A stretch of 64,000 nt of DNA from Enterobacter cloacae subsp. cloacae ATCC 13047 (lineage in GTDB: Bacteria > Pseudomonadota > Gammaproteobacteria > Enterobacterales > Enterobacteriaceae), in contig NC_014121.1 in the NCBI RefSeq assembly GCF_000025565.1, positions 3,038,001 through 3,102,000 on the forward strand, written 5' to 3'. Below, piece after piece: positions 1 to 10,349 of this stretch (the stretch's first letter is position 1; every line of letters starts with the position of its first letter). The position numbers and the translations under genes were made by a program. Under the pieces are notes generated by a model, which was given only the letters and a program-made list of their open reading frames with translations, had not been told where the DNA came from and ran no database searches.

Positions 1-771
1 CTTAGAGCCGTCCGGCGAGAACGAAGGCGCACCGTTGTGACGTGGGAACGACGCCACCTGACGAACAGCACCGTTAGCCAGCGTCTGAATAACCAGCGCA
101 GAACGACCGCTTTCGAAGGTCACGTAAGCCAGTTTAGACCCGTCCGGAGACCAGGCTGGAGACATCAGCGGCTGAGAAGAGCGTTTCACCAGGAACTGGT
201 TGTAACCGTCGTAGTCAGAGACGCGCAGCTCATACGGGAACTGGCCGCCGTTGGTCTGTACCACATAGGCGATACGGGTACGGAACGCACCTTTAATACC
301 GGTCAGTTTTTCGAATACCGCATCGCTGGCAGCGTGAGCCGCATAGCGCAGGTACTGTTTAGTGACCTTGTAAGAGTTCTGAGCCAGAACGGTACCCGGT
401 GCACCGCCGGTATCCACCAGCTGCCAGGCCACGTTGTAAGAGCCGTCCGGGTTAGGGGTAACCTGACCCACAACCACGGCATCAATGCCCAGTGCAGACC
501 ATGCGGCAGGTTGAACTTCCTGCGCGCTACCCGGCTGCTGAGGCAGACGAGAACGATCTAACGGGTTGAATTTACCGCTGTTACGCAGGTCAGCTGCCAC
601 GATGCCGCCGGCATCTTCAGGCGCCGCACCAGGGCCAGCCCACTGGAATGGAACTACACCGATTGGGCGTGCCGAGTCCACCCCCTGGGTGATCTCGATA
701 CGTACTTCTGCGTGCAGTACAGCTGCCCACAGCATTAAGAAACTAAATGCTACACGTAATGCCTGCTTCAT
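1..771 (-). CDS. tolB: TolB, periplasmic Tol-Pal protein (5' part only)
   Basis: TolB is the periplasmic beta-propeller protein of the Tol-Pal system. It shuttles between Pal and TolA and helps constrict the outer membrane at division. The first 257 codons are present; the gene runs off the left edge. The protein begins MKQALRVAF, has a signal peptide cut near residue 21 (after LHA), then the N-terminal domain ([11 protein letters not shown]) and the first propeller blades with [15 protein letters not shown] repeats from about residue 208. Two ATG codons are adjacent (774 and 771). The second gives the family N-terminus and sits 5 bases after GGGAG, so I chose 771. It is the last gene visible of ybgC-tolQRAB. 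Confidence 0.97.
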   Translation of the reverse strand, partial: MKQALRVAFSFLMLWAAVLHAEVRIEITQGVDSARPIGVVPFQWAGPGAAPEDAGGIVAADLRNSGKFNPLDRSRLPQQPGSAQEVQPAAWSALGIDAVVVGQVTPNPDGSYNVAWQLVDTGGAPGTVLAQNSYKVTKQYLRYAAHAASDAVFEKLTGIKGAFRTRIAYVVQTNGGQFPYELRVSDYDGYNQFLVKRSSQPLMSPAWSPDGSKLAYVTFESGRSALVIQTLANGAVRQVASFPRHNGAPSFSPDGSK

Positions 772-874
772 CATATCTCCCTTATCTGGGTAACCTTACC
801 CACGATAATTTAGCAGAATGTTAACAAACCCAAATAGACAAAACTACTAAACCCTGTGACTAAACCTGGTCTAT

Positions 875-898
875 TTTTCCCCGTTTGCACGGGGAAAA
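875..898 (-). other. Hairpin in the tolA-tolB spacer
   Basis: A 9-bp perfect stem (TTTTCCCCG / CGGGGAAAA) with a six-base loop lies just after the tolA stop. The run of A after it on the transcribed strand is not a T-run, so it is not a normal intrinsic terminator. It could be an attenuator or an mRNA-stabilising structure that sets the tolA:tolB ratio. The function is inferred. Confidence 0.5.
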
Positions 899-904
899 TG
901 TAAC

Positions 905-2182
905 TTAAGGTTTGAAGTCCAGCGGTGCATTTTTAAAGACTTCGTAGACTGCCTGAGACGGTGGTTTAGGCATCTTCGCCTGACGTGCTGCAGCCTGAGC
1001 TGCAGTACACAAAGCGGGATCCCCACCTTCAGACTTAATATCAAGAAGCATGCCGTCCGGCGCCAGTTTTATACGCAGCGTACACGTTTTACCGGTATAG
1101 GAAGACGCATCATAGAATCGGCTTTCGATAGCGGATTTAATCTGCGCAGCATAGCCATTGATTTCAGCCCCTGTCGCACCGTTGCTCTTAGTGTTACCAC
1201 TTCCTGTCGGTGCTGCGTTGTTTCCTTTCGCCCCACCGCCTGTTTTCGGCGCATTCTTACCGGAACTGAGATCGCCCAGCAGATCGTCAACGCCCGCAGC
1301 GGCAGCGGCTTTCTCTGCAGCAGCCTTTTTCGCTGCAGCTTTTTCAGCAGCCGCTTTTTTATCGGCAGCAGCCTTCTCAGCTGCAGCTTTTTTGTCGGCA
1401 GCCGCTTTCTCGGCGGCAGCTTTCTTCTCCGCAGCCGCTTTTCAGCAGCGGCGGCTTTTTCTGCGGCAGCTTTCTCGGCAGCAGCGGCTTTCTTCGCAGC
1501 CTCGGCAGCCGCTTTCTTCTCGGCTTCCTGAGCCGCTTTTTTCGCGGCTTCGGCTTCCGCTTCTTCTGAGCATCAGCAGCGGCTTTTTCGCGGCTTCTGC
1601 TTCCGCTTTCTTCTGAGCATCAGCGGCGGCTTTCTTCGCGGCTTCCGCTTCCGCTTTCTTCTGGGCGTCGGCAGCGGCTTTCTTCGCCGCTTCTGCCGCT
1701 AATTTCGCCTGGGCATCAGCCTGTGCTTTGGCATCCGCTGCGGCTTTCGCTGCCGCCTCTTCCGCCTGCTTTTGCTGTTCCTGGGCTTTCTTCGCGGCCT
1801 CTTCGGCTTGCTTCTGCTGTTGTGCCTGCTCTTTCGCGGCTTCCTGCGCCTGCAAACGCTCTTTCTCAAGCTGCTTCAGACGTTCCTGCTCGGCGGCCTG
1901 CTTTTCACGCAGTTCCTCCGCTTGCTGTTGCGCCTGTTTTTCTCGCTGCTCTTCAGCCCGTTTTGCACTCGCCTGCTGCTGTTGCTGACGGTTATAGTTC
2001 TGCACGACCGCACCGGGATCCACCATGACGGCGTCGATAGAAGAACCGCCACCGCCGCCTGATGCATCAATATGCTCGTCGAACGAACTCCAGATCAGCC
2101 CTGCAAAAAGGATCACATGCAGCACTGCGGAGACGATTATCGCTCGCTTAAGCTTGTCGTTCTGTTCGGTTGCCTTTGACAC
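905..2182 (-). CDS. tolA: TolA, inner-membrane bridge of Tol-Pal; frame broken three times as written
   Basis: TolA links the TolQR motor in the inner membrane to TolB/Pal at the outer membrane. The start is GTG (2182), giving MSKATEQNDKLKRA, then one membrane segment at about residues 14-34 and a long Ala/Lys/Glu helix. The C-terminal domain III, ending VFKNAPLDFKP, is intact in the reading frame that stops at 905-907. Three one-base deletions lie in A-runs of the helix-coding repeats (plus-strand T-runs 1584-1588, 1561-1562 and 1439-1442). They sum to minus three, so start and stop share a frame, but as written translation ends at TGA 1442-1444 after 246 residues, without domain III. Repairing them gives about 426 residues, against 421 in E. 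coli. Sequencing error in low-complexity repeats is the likely cause. Confidence 0.9.
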
Positions 2183-2210
2183 TATCGGTTCCCAAAAACT
2201 ACGCGGATGA

Positions 2211-2639
2211 TCAAATAGGCTGAGTCATTAAGCCGACAGACTTAACACCCGCACTATGTAGCAAGTTCAGCGCTTTAATAATTTCATCGTAAGGCACGTC
2301 TTTCGCACCACCGATTAAGAAGACCGTTTTCGGATTTGACTCCAGGCGTCGTTGCGCTTCAGCAATCACCTGCTCCGGCGGTAGCTGATCCATACGATCT
2401 TTCTCTACCACGACGCTGTATTGCCCTACGCCGGAAACCTCAATGATGACCGGAGGATCGTCATTGGTGCTTACCGCCTGTGATTCTGTCGCATCCGGCA
2501 GATCAACTTCCACGCTCTGGGTAATGATGGGCGCTGTCGCCATAAAGATCAGCAGCAACACCAGCAGTACGTCCAGCAGCGGAACGATATTGATTTCGGA
2601 CTTGAGTTCGCGACGACCTCGTCCACGCGATCTGGCCAT
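2211..2639 (-). CDS. tolR: TolR, proton-channel subunit of Tol-Pal
   Basis: TolR works with TolQ as the proton-driven motor that energises TolA; it is related to ExbD and MotB. The protein has 142 residues, the usual size. It has a basic cytoplasmic start (MARSRGRGRR) and one membrane segment at about 18-38 carrying the proton-path aspartate D23 in IVPLLDVLLV. The rest is a periplasmic domain ending GLMTQPI. It starts 3 bases after the tolQ stop and is followed 28 bases later by tolA, so it is cotranscribed with both. Confidence 0.98.
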   Translation of the reverse strand: MARSRGRGRRELKSEINIVPLLDVLLVLLLIFMATAPIITQSVEVDLPDATESQAVSTNDDPPVIIEVSGVGQYSVVVEKDRMDQLPPEQVIAEAQRRLESNPKTVFLIGGAKDVPYDEIIKALNLLHSAGVKSVGLMTQPI

Positions 2640-2642
2640 GGT

Positions 2643-3736
<1,094 letters not shown>

Positions 3737-3782
3737 TTTACATCCCGGTAATGCAACAAAAGTTTATGCTTTAAACTTCGCT

Positions 3783-3811
3783 ACTATACGCGCGGGAATG
3801 ATGGTTTGGAA
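3783..3811 (-). promoter_or_regulatory. Candidate promoter for ybgC-tolQRAB
   Basis: On the minus strand TTCCAA and TATAGT are separated by 17 bases, 46 bases before the ybgC start. The -10 is good and the -35 weak. Position and the break in gene spacing after ybgE (148 bases) support it; no experimental evidence is visible. Confidence 0.45.
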
Positions 3812-3883
3812 TGGGAGAAAGTAAACGGAGAGTAAATTTTTATGGGCTCGGGTAAGCCCATATGGTTAACGGACATTTCTTAT

Positions 3884-4174
3884 TCAGAAGAAGAAGAAAA
3901 TCAATCCAGCAAGCAGCACGATATCGGCGATAAGCGGGCAGAAAATGCCCTGCCAGTGAATCGCTTTCGGACGAAAGCCTACGCCGTGGATCACACCTGC
4001 GCACACCGCCCACATAATGAGAAAGCCGTGCCAGATCTCAAGCTCGCTGGTCTTCGCTGCAAAACGCGAAGGGTCCCAGAAGATACACCCTGCCAGCAGT
4101 AATGCCATCACTAAAGAAAGCGCCCGTAACGGGCGCTTATCCATTACCGCATATAACGTTGCGATAATCTTCAT
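3884..4174 (-). CDS. ybgE: YbgE, cyd-operon membrane protein
   Basis: YbgE is a small inner-membrane protein always found after cydABX; its precise role with cytochrome bd is not established. The 96-residue sequence has three hydrophobic stretches (about 18-36, 50-68, 75-96) and ends in a run of phenylalanines (GLIFFFF). Its ATG shares one base with the cydX stop codon (TAATG), so translation is probably coupled. A hairpin (arms ATGGGCT/AGCCCAT near 3841-3860) follows it and may limit read-through into ybgC. Confidence 0.95.
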   Translation of the reverse strand: MKIIATLYAVMDKRPLRALSLVMALLLAGCIFWDPSRFAAKTSELEIWHGFLIMWAVCAGVIHGVGFRPKAIHWQGIFCPLIADIVLLAGLIFFFF

Positions 4175-4287
4175 TAGTGTTTTTCTTCACCCGCTTTGGT
4201 CGCTTCAACGTGCTCAAGCGCCAGGGCAGTGATGACACCAAAAGCACAGGCAAGAAGCGTCCCTAAAATCCATGCGAAATACCACAT
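4174..4287 (-). CDS. cydX: CydX, small subunit of cytochrome bd-I oxidase
   Basis: This 37-residue single-membrane-segment protein is needed for stability and activity of the CydAB oxidase. It reads MWYFAWILGTLLACAFGVIT then ALALEHVEATKAGEEKH, matching the family in length, the MWYFAWILG start and the EH motif after the membrane helix. It begins 14 bases after the cydB stop, and its stop overlaps the ybgE start (TAATG). It is easily missed by automatic annotation because of its size. Confidence 0.96.
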   Translation of the reverse strand: MWYFAWILGTLLACAFGVITALALEHVEATKAGEEKH

Positions 4288-4301
4288 ATTCAGCTCCTTA
4301 C

Positions 4302-5441
4302 TTAGTACATAGAGTGGGTGTTGCTTTCGATATGTTCTTTAGTGATACGACCGAACATTTTCCAGTAACACCAGATGGTGTAGGCCAGAACAATCGGAAC
4401 GAACACGCAAGCAACATAAGTCATTAAGTTCAGCGTCATATGGCTGGAGGTTGCATCCCACATGGTCAGGCTAGCATTCAGCATGGTGCTGGATGGCATC
4501 ACGAATGGGAACATAGCGATACCTGCAGTCAGGATGATGCACGCCAGCGTCAGTGATGAGAACACGAACGCCAGAGCGCCTTTTTCCAGACGAGACGTCA
4601 GAACCGTCAGCAGCGGCAGCAACACACCCAACGCCGGAATAGCCCACAGCACAGGCATCGCGTTGAAGTTCACCAGCCATGCACCGGCCTCACGCGCCAC
4701 TTCTTTGGTCAGCGGGTTAGACGGCGCGACGTGGTTAATCGCAGACGTCACCACGTAACCATCAATACCGTAGACCACCCAAACACCTGCCAGCGCGAAG
4801 CAGACCAGTGTGATCAGAGCAGCAACCTGAGCCGTTGCACGTGAACGCAGATGCAGCTCACCAACAGTACGCATCTGCAGATAGGTTGCGCCCTGGGTGA
4901 TGATCATCGCCACACTGACTACGCCTGCCAGCAGACCAAACGGATTCAGCAGCTGGAAGAAGTTACCGGTGTAGTAAAGACGCATGTACTCGTCCATGTG
5001 GAACGGTACACCCTGCAGCAGGTTACCGAATGCCACACCAATCACCAGCGGTGGAACGAAGCTACCAATGAAGATGCCCCAGTCCCACATGTTACGCCAG
5101 CGGGTGTCTTCAATCTTGGAACGGTAGTCGAAACCGACCGGACGGAAGAATAAAGACGCCAGAACCAGAATCATCGCCACGTAGAAACCGGAGAACGCAG
5201 CCGCGTAAACCATCGGCCAGGCAGCGAACAGCGCGCCGCCTGCGGTGATCAGCCACACCTGGTTACCGTCCCAGTGCGGGGCGATGGAGTTGATCATGAT
5301 TCGACGCTCGGTGTCATTACGACCGAGGAAACGGGTGAGCATCCCCACCCCCATGTCGAAACCATCCGTGACAGCAAAACCGATCAGCAGAACACCGATC
5401 AACAGCCACCAGATAAAACGCAATACTTCATAATCGATCAT
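4302..5441 (-). CDS. cydB: Cytochrome bd-I ubiquinol oxidase subunit II
   Basis: CydB is the second large subunit of cytochrome bd-I, a quinol oxidase with high oxygen affinity in the inner membrane. It stabilises the haems carried by CydA. The 379-residue sequence (MIDYEVLRFIWWLLIGVLLI, ending ESNTHSMY) is full length and rich in membrane helices. It follows cydA by 15 bases and precedes cydX by 14 bases in one operon. Confidence 0.98.
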   Translation of the reverse strand: MIDYEVLRFIWWLLIGVLLIGFAVTDGFDMGVGMLTRFLGRNDTERRIMINSIAPHWDGNQVWLITAGGALFAAWPMVYAAAFSGFYVAMILVLASLFFRPVGFDYRSKIEDTRWRNMWDWGIFIGSFVPPLVIGVAFGNLLQGVPFHMDEYMRLYYTGNFFQLLNPFGLLAGVVSVAMIITQGATYLQMRTVGELHLRSRATAQVAALITLVCFALAGVWVVYGIDGYVVTSAINHVAPSNPLTKEVAREAGAWLVNFNAMPVLWAIPALGVLLPLLTVLTSRLEKGALAFVFSSLTLACIILTAGIAMFPFVMPSSTMLNASLTMWDATSSHMTLNLMTYVACVFVPIVLAYTIWCYWKMFGRITKEHIESNTHSMY

Positions 5442-5456
5442 TTGATGACTCCTGTC

Positions 5457-7025
5457 TTAGCGTGCCGGCTGAGTAGTCACACCGGACTGCTCGTAGTGAT
5501 AGCGACCGGTTTTCAGGCTGCTTGGGCCAAGGCGCGCGAACTTGAACATCAGGAACAGTTCAGCCACCAGGAACAGGGTGTAGAGACCACAGATCAGCAG
5601 CATTGAGAAGATCAGATCGCCTGCTGTCAGCGAGGAGTTGGCCACCGCCGTTGGCAGCACCTCACCAATCGCCCATGGCTGACGTCCATACTCCGCAACA
5701 AACCAGCCGGACTCAATTGCGATCCACGGCAGCGGGATAGCATACAGCGCCGTACGCAGCAGCCATTTTTTCTCGCCGATGCGGTTACGAATCACAGACC
5801 AGAAGGACGCCGCAATGATCAGCAGCATGATGATGCCGCAGCCTACCATGATACGGAATGCAAAGTAGAGTGGCGCTACGCGTGGAATAGAGTCTTTGGT
5901 TGCCATCTGGATCTGCGCTTCCGTCGCGTCGGAGACGTTCGGGGTATAGCGTTTCAGCAGCAGACCGTAGCCCAGATCTTTCTTCACGTCGTTGAACTGG
6001 TCACGAACGGCCTGGTCGGTAGAACCGGCACGCAGCTGTTCCAGCAGAGCGTAGGCTTTCATACCGTTACGGATACGGCCTTCGTGCTGCTCCATCAGCT
6101 CTTTCAGACCCGTCACCTGTTTGTCAACAGAACGGGTGGCGATGATACCCAGCGCATAAGGAATTTGAATGGCGAAGCGGTTTTCCTGGGCGTCCTGGTC
6201 CGGAATACCGAACAGGGTAAAGGCAGCCGGGGCCGGTTGGGTTTCCCATTCAGCTTCGATTGCGGCGAGCTTGGTTTTCTGTACGTCACCCATTTCATAA
6301 CCGGATTCATCACCCAGCACGATAACGGAGAGGATGGCAGCCATACCGAAGCTTGCAGCGATAGCAAAGGAACGTTTAGCGAAGGCGAAGTCACGACCAC
6401 GCAGCATATAGTAGGAGCTGATGCCCAGAATGAACATCGCGCCGCACACATAGCCAGAGGCCACGGTGTGGACGAATTTAACCTGAGCAACCGGGTTCAG
6501 GACCAGCTCGGCAAAGCTGACCATCTCCATACGCATGGTTTCGAAGTTGAAATCAGACGCAATCGGGTTCTGCATCCAGCCGTTTGCCACCAGGATCCAC
6601 AGCGCGGACAGGTTAGACCCTAATGCCACCAGCCAGGTCACCGCCATATGCTGGACTTTGCCCAGACGGTCCCAGCCGAAGAAGAACAGACCTACAAAGG
6701 TGGATTCGAGGAAGAAGGCCATCAGACCTTCAATGGCCAGCGGCGCACCGAAGATATCCCCTACATAGTGGGAATAATATGACCAGTTAGTCCCGAACTG
6801 GAACTCCATGGTCAAACCGGTAGCCACGCCCAGTGCGAAGTTGATACCAAACAACTTGCCCCAGAACTTGGTCATATCTTTATAAATCTGTTTGCCGGAC
6901 AGAACGTATACCGTTTCCATGATGGCCAGCAGGAACGCCATACCGAGCGTCAGCGGCACAAACAGGAAGTGGTACATCGCGGTCAAGGCAAACTGTAAGC
7001 GCGACAGTTCGACTACGTCTAACAT
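5457..7025 (-). CDS. cydA: Cytochrome bd-I ubiquinol oxidase subunit I
   Basis: CydA carries haems b558, b595 and d and the quinol-binding Q-loop, and reduces oxygen to water. I chose the start at 7025 ([19 protein letters not shown]), which places the haem ligand His19 correctly and gives 522 residues. An upstream in-frame extension to 7097 is not family-like. The second haem-b ligand lies in [11 protein letters not shown] (near residue 186) and the Q-loop region follows GDESGYEMG. It is the first gene of cydABX-ybgE and lies behind a 670-base control region with an FNR-type site. Confidence 0.98.
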   Translation of the reverse strand: MLDVVELSRLQFALTAMYHFLFVPLTLGMAFLLAIMETVYVLSGKQIYKDMTKFWGKLFGINFALGVATGLTMEFQFGTNWSYYSHYVGDIFGAPLAIEGLMAFFLESTFVGLFFFGWDRLGKVQHMAVTWLVALGSNLSALWILVANGWMQNPIASDFNFETMRMEMVSFAELVLNPVAQVKFVHTVASGYVCGAMFILGISSYYMLRGRDFAFAKRSFAIAASFGMAAILSVIVLGDESGYEMGDVQKTKLAAIEAEWETQPAPAAFTLFGIPDQDAQENRFAIQIPYALGIIATRSVDKQVTGLKELMEQHEGRIRNGMKAYALLEQLRAGSTDQAVRDQFNDVKKDLGYGLLLKRYTPNVSDATEAQIQMATKDSIPRVAPLYFAFRIMVGCGIIMLLIIAASFWSVIRNRIGEKKWLLRTALYAIPLPWIAIESGWFVAEYGRQPWAIGEVLPTAVANSSLTAGDLIFSMLLICGLYTLFLVAELFLMFKFARLGPSSLKTGRYHYEQSGVTTQPAR

Positions 7026-7660
7026 TATGACTCCTTGCTCATCGCATGAAGACTCCGAGAGTGAACCCCAGGAAAAGGATCCACACGCATGCCCCAATAC
7101 AAAGTTATCTGCTCCCCTTCTTCGTTGCCTATTCTCTACAGAATGAAAAAGCAGTGATGAAAGGTTACAAATACGTTAATAAAAAACTCAAATTGGTCCC
7201 GCAAATATAATACGCTGCAAAACCCTTACAATAAACAGGTTTTTATTGAATCATATTTACGTTTTTCGACGGCGATCAATTTATAGCAAAATTACCACTT
7301 TTCGACCATTTTGATCGGGGACAATTTAGCGCTTTTAAGCAGCTTTTTCCAAGGATTAAACTTTGATTTAAATCAAAAACAACGACCGATGTTAACTATG
7401 TTTAAACGCGGTAAGAATGGTAAAAACCATGTTAACGATATGTGCATACAAAGCTGTGATTGGTTATCGAAGAAGGGAAAAAATATAAACAGAAGTGATT
7501 TTAATTAACGCAAAAGAAAAACACCTTTTCGACGCGGGGCAATCCTTAAAGCGTAGTCGGGCCAGGTTATTTTTCCAGAGTTTGACTGCAACCCTTCGAA
7601 ATTACATTTAATTTACTTTTCGCGCTCTATAAGTTAACACCGTAGCGTGACTATTTAATG
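7026..7660 (-). promoter_or_regulatory. cydA control region, AT-rich, no gene
   Basis: This long AT-rich spacer separates cydA from the mngB terminator. A candidate minus-strand promoter is TTGTAA (7226-7231), 16 bases, TATATT (7204-7209), giving a leader of about 170 bases. Several GTTAA/TGTTA repeats around 7386-7435 resemble ArcA recognition elements. In E. coli cyd is activated by ArcA and repressed by FNR from several promoters, so a similar complex layout is likely. A short plus-strand ORF at 7311-7508 has no recognisable features. Confidence 0.55.
7363..7376. promoter_or_regulatory. FNR box upstream of cydA
   Basis: TTGATTTAAATCAA is an exact match to the FNR consensus TTGAT-N4-ATCAA. 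FNR is known to repress cyd under strict anaerobiosis in E. coli, which fits this position about 340 bases before the cydA start. Confidence 0.75.
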
Positions 7661-7689
7661 AAAAAAGGCTGCACTTGGCAGCCTTTTTT
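7661..7689 (-). terminator. Intrinsic terminator after mngB
   Basis: Stem GGCTGC/GCAGCC with a five-base loop, flanked by A6 and T6. Read on the minus strand it ends the mng operon 7 bases after the mngB stop. It is symmetrical enough to work in both directions. Confidence 0.85.
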
Positions 7690-7695
7690 CGTTTT

Positions 7696-10326
7696 TCAGG
7701 CAAGAAGAATGCTAAAGGTTCGTGACTGCCCCGGTCTGAACGTGCCGGTAATCCCCTGCTCTTCACGATCATCCAGTAACCGTTCATTCAGGTCCGTTTC
7801 GCCGCACCGTTTCAACGCCGGGTTAACGGATAACGTCGTCTCGCAGACGCTGGACTCCGAAGGGTTGAACAGGCGAAGAATAAGTTCATCCCGATCTTCC
7901 GCTTTTTTGAGCGCGCTGAGCACGCATCCCGTCGGGGAAAGCGCCAGCAGACTGTAACTTTCCGGCGTGGTGAACGACGCACGGTTTAATTTCATCGCAT
8001 CCCAGGGGATCTTGTTATAGCACTGCACCGGCGTTAACCACGCCTTAGCCTGCTGCGCGACACCCGTGCTTTCAGGGGTGCCACTGAAACTGAACAGGCT
8101 AAAACGGCAGGTTAACGGACCACGCATCTGGGAATCCGGGACGGGCATCTTAATCCCCGAAGGTCTGCCAGGGCGCAACAGCAAATCTTCTTTTCCGAGT
8201 AACCCCACGCCGCGCAGCAGAGTCAGCGCAAAGGCTTTTTTGGTATCGCCCACCACTTCAAATTCACGTAGTCCTTCTGTAAACAGCGCAAGCCCGTTTC
8301 GCTTTTCCTGCAGCACGGCATAGTTGAGCAAATTCCAGACAGGAACGGGCGCTTCTTTCCAGCCCTCTTCCTGCCAGCGTTGCATCGCAGCGTCCTGCAC
8401 GGGGCGAGTAATGGTGCCAAACTGCGTATCCGCGAGCACGTGCTGAGTCGTAAACGGTGTGGGGATCAGCACCCGAACGCGGTGGTCATCCGCCTGGTTA
8501 TCCAGACGCACCGCCACATCAATACGTCTGCTGTTGTGGCTGAGCGTAATGTCAAATGCCACCTCAAGAGAACCCTTTCGCTGACGTGCAGCGCGTTCAG
8601 AGAGGTTTGCCGGTACAGCAATACGGTGGCGGATCACCGCCCTGCTCTGCCAGGCTTCGTGTATGACGTCAACCTGATGCTCGCCCTGTGCCGAAGTGAG
8701 CCTCCACTCTTCCCGTGAAGGCGAGTAGTCGTACTCATCGCCATCATCCGAACTCTCTTCAATCTCCAGTACCCGGTCGTAAATCAGGCCGGTTTCTTTG
8801 TCGCGCAGACGCAGCGTACCGTCGTCGTTTATATCAATCTGCCAGAAAGCATTTTCGAGTAAAGCACCGGTGTTTTGCGCCGGAGAGAGCACCTTTCCGG
8901 CTACGTGCGGTTCAATAAACAGCGTACGGTAGCCCATCGACGGCAGGATCTGGCTGAGCTGGATATCAAACTCCATAAACGGTTCGTAGTTGCCGTAATG
9001 GACAATCTGCCGGTCAATGAGACCAGGGTCGAGCTCGCGCGCGCTGCGAATGAAATACGGGATCTCGTTGCCTTTCTCATCACGCAGACGAAACTGGCTG
9101 GCGCGCAGCCGAATCGTGGTGTTCATCACCTCTTCACGCGGCCAGGGCATCAGGTTGAACATCACCAGCTTATCGGCGTCGGATTGCGGCATGTTGTCGA
9201 CAATCTTGCGCATATAGAAGCGCACCAGGTTGTCTGCCATGTCCTCCGCCAGCTCAAAGCGGGAGACAATCTCGCGATGCACCTTGTCGCTGCAGCAGCA
9301 GCCGATGCTGTCGTGGGCGTGATTCTTGAGGATCTCTTTCCACATTTTCTCCAGCAGACCGTGGTGATAGTCGAAGCCGAGAGTCCAGGCAAGCGTCGCC
9401 AGCGGCTCAAGCACGTTGACGATTTTATTCTCGATACGCGCATGGGCGATTTTAATGTCCATGCGCGTGGAGCCGATTGTCCGGTGCACGCGCATGTATT
9501 TCCCGTCGATAAACTCCCCTTTCAGCGTCGCCAGTTCATCGCGCCGCGCCTCAATATGGTCAAACACCTCCTCGAAGCGGCTCATCACAAACTGACGTTG
9601 CGGATAGATTTCACGAAGCTTCTCCATCACCGCAAAGAGGTTCTGCTGCAGCGGCATCTGGTCGTGTCCGTTGGGCAGCAAAATCTCTTTGGTGATGGAG
9701 GCGTTTTCCAGGACCTCGAAATAACTGTCGAGCCGTTTTCGTAGCCCGGCCTCATCCTCAGGTAAGTACTTACCAATCGCATAGCCCAGCGGCAGCACCT
9801 GTGCCGTCACTTCACTGCCGTCCTGGCTCTGCCAGAGAAATTCCGTTTTATCGGTACCGTGTCGTTCAGAACAGCCGCGCCAGAACATCGTGCGGGTAAT
9901 GCCAAAGCCGTTATAAATATGCGGAAGCTGGCCTGACATCCCAAACGAATCCGGCAGATAACCGATCATCATCGGCTCGCCGAACGCCATACAGTCGCGA
10001 ATACCGTACATCAGGTTGCGGACAATCGACTCGCCGCTGACGATCGTGGTATCGGTCTGGGTATACCACGGGCCGATAATCAGTTTTCCGCGCTCGACAA
10101 GTGCCTTCACCCGCGAGCGGTTTTCGGGCTTGACGGCAAAGTAATCCTCCAGCACTGCCGTCTGTCCGTCGAGAACGTAATATTTATAGGCCTCGTCCTG
10201 CTCCAGACGGGTCAGGATCTCTTCCATATTATTGACCAGAAGAATACGCGACTCTTCGGTGGTGAAGTACCACTCACGGTCCCAGTGCATATGCGGCGTG
10301 ATATGAACGCGAGATACAGCTTTCAT
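7696..10326 (-). CDS. mngB: Alpha-mannosidase MngB (mannosylglycerate hydrolase)
   Basis: MngB is a cytoplasmic glycoside hydrolase family 38 enzyme that cleaves 2-O-(6-phospho-mannosyl)-D-glycerate into mannose-6-phosphate and glycerate. The 876-residue length matches E. coli (877). The N-terminal catalytic barrel shows the metal-binding [18 protein letters not shown] motif at about residues 8-25 and WYTQTD near 91-96, with [12 protein letters not shown] around 340. It starts 23 bases after the mngA stop, so import and hydrolysis are encoded together. Confidence 0.96.
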   Translation of the reverse strand: MKAVSRVHITPHMHWDREWYFTTEESRILLVNNMEEILTRLEQDEAYKYYVLDGQTAVLEDYFAVKPENRSRVKALVERGKLIIGPWYTQTDTTIVSGESIVRNLMYGIRDCMAFGEPMMIGYLPDSFGMSGQLPHIYNGFGITRTMFWRGCSERHGTDKTEFLWQSQDGSEVTAQVLPLGYAIGKYLPEDEAGLRKRLDSYFEVLENASITKEILLPNGHDQMPLQQNLFAVMEKLREIYPQRQFVMSRFEEVFDHIEARRDELATLKGEFIDGKYMRVHRTIGSTRMDIKIAHARIENKIVNVLEPLATLAWTLGFDYHHGLLEKMWKEILKNHAHDSIGCCCSDKVHREIVSRFELAEDMADNLVRFYMRKIVDNMPQSDADKLVMFNLMPWPREEVMNTTIRLRASQFRLRDEKGNEIPYFIRSARELDPGLIDRQIVHYGNYEPFMEFDIQLSQILPSMGYRTLFIEPHVAGKVLSPAQNTGALLENAFWQIDINDDGTLRLRDKETGLIYDRVLEIEESSDDGDEYDYSPSREEWRLTSAQGEHQVDVIHEAWQSRAVIRHRIAVPANLSERAARQRKGSLEVAFDITLSHNSRRIDVAVRLDNQADDHRVRVLIPTPFTTQHVLADTQFGTITRPVQDAAMQRWQEEGWKEAPVPVWNLLNYAVLQEKRNGLALFTEGLREFEVVGDTKKAFALTLLRGVGLLGKEDLLLRPGRPSGIKMPVPDSQMRGPLTCRFSLFSFSGTPESTGVAQQAKAWLTPVQCYNKIPWDAMKLNRASFTTPESYSLLALSPTGCVLSALKKAEDRDELILRLFNPSESSVCETTLSVNPALKRCGETDLNERLLDDREEQGITGTFRPGQSRTFSILLA

Positions 10327-10349
10327 CTTCGTTTCCTGTGTTGTGCGTT

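Noticed and set aside
1158..1616. A 152-codon Ala/Phe/Ser-rich ORF on the plus strand opposite tolA
   Set aside because: It arises from the reverse complement of the Ala/Lys repeats in TolA domain II.
1264..1770. Tandem repeats in tolA considered as a mobile or CRISPR-like array
   Set aside because: The units encode the expected Ala/Lys/Glu helix of TolA and vary by codon; there are no unique spacers.
7311..7508. A 65-codon plus-strand ORF in the cydA control region
   Set aside because: Overlaps the FNR box and ArcA-like elements, has no clear ribosome site and no recognisable domain.
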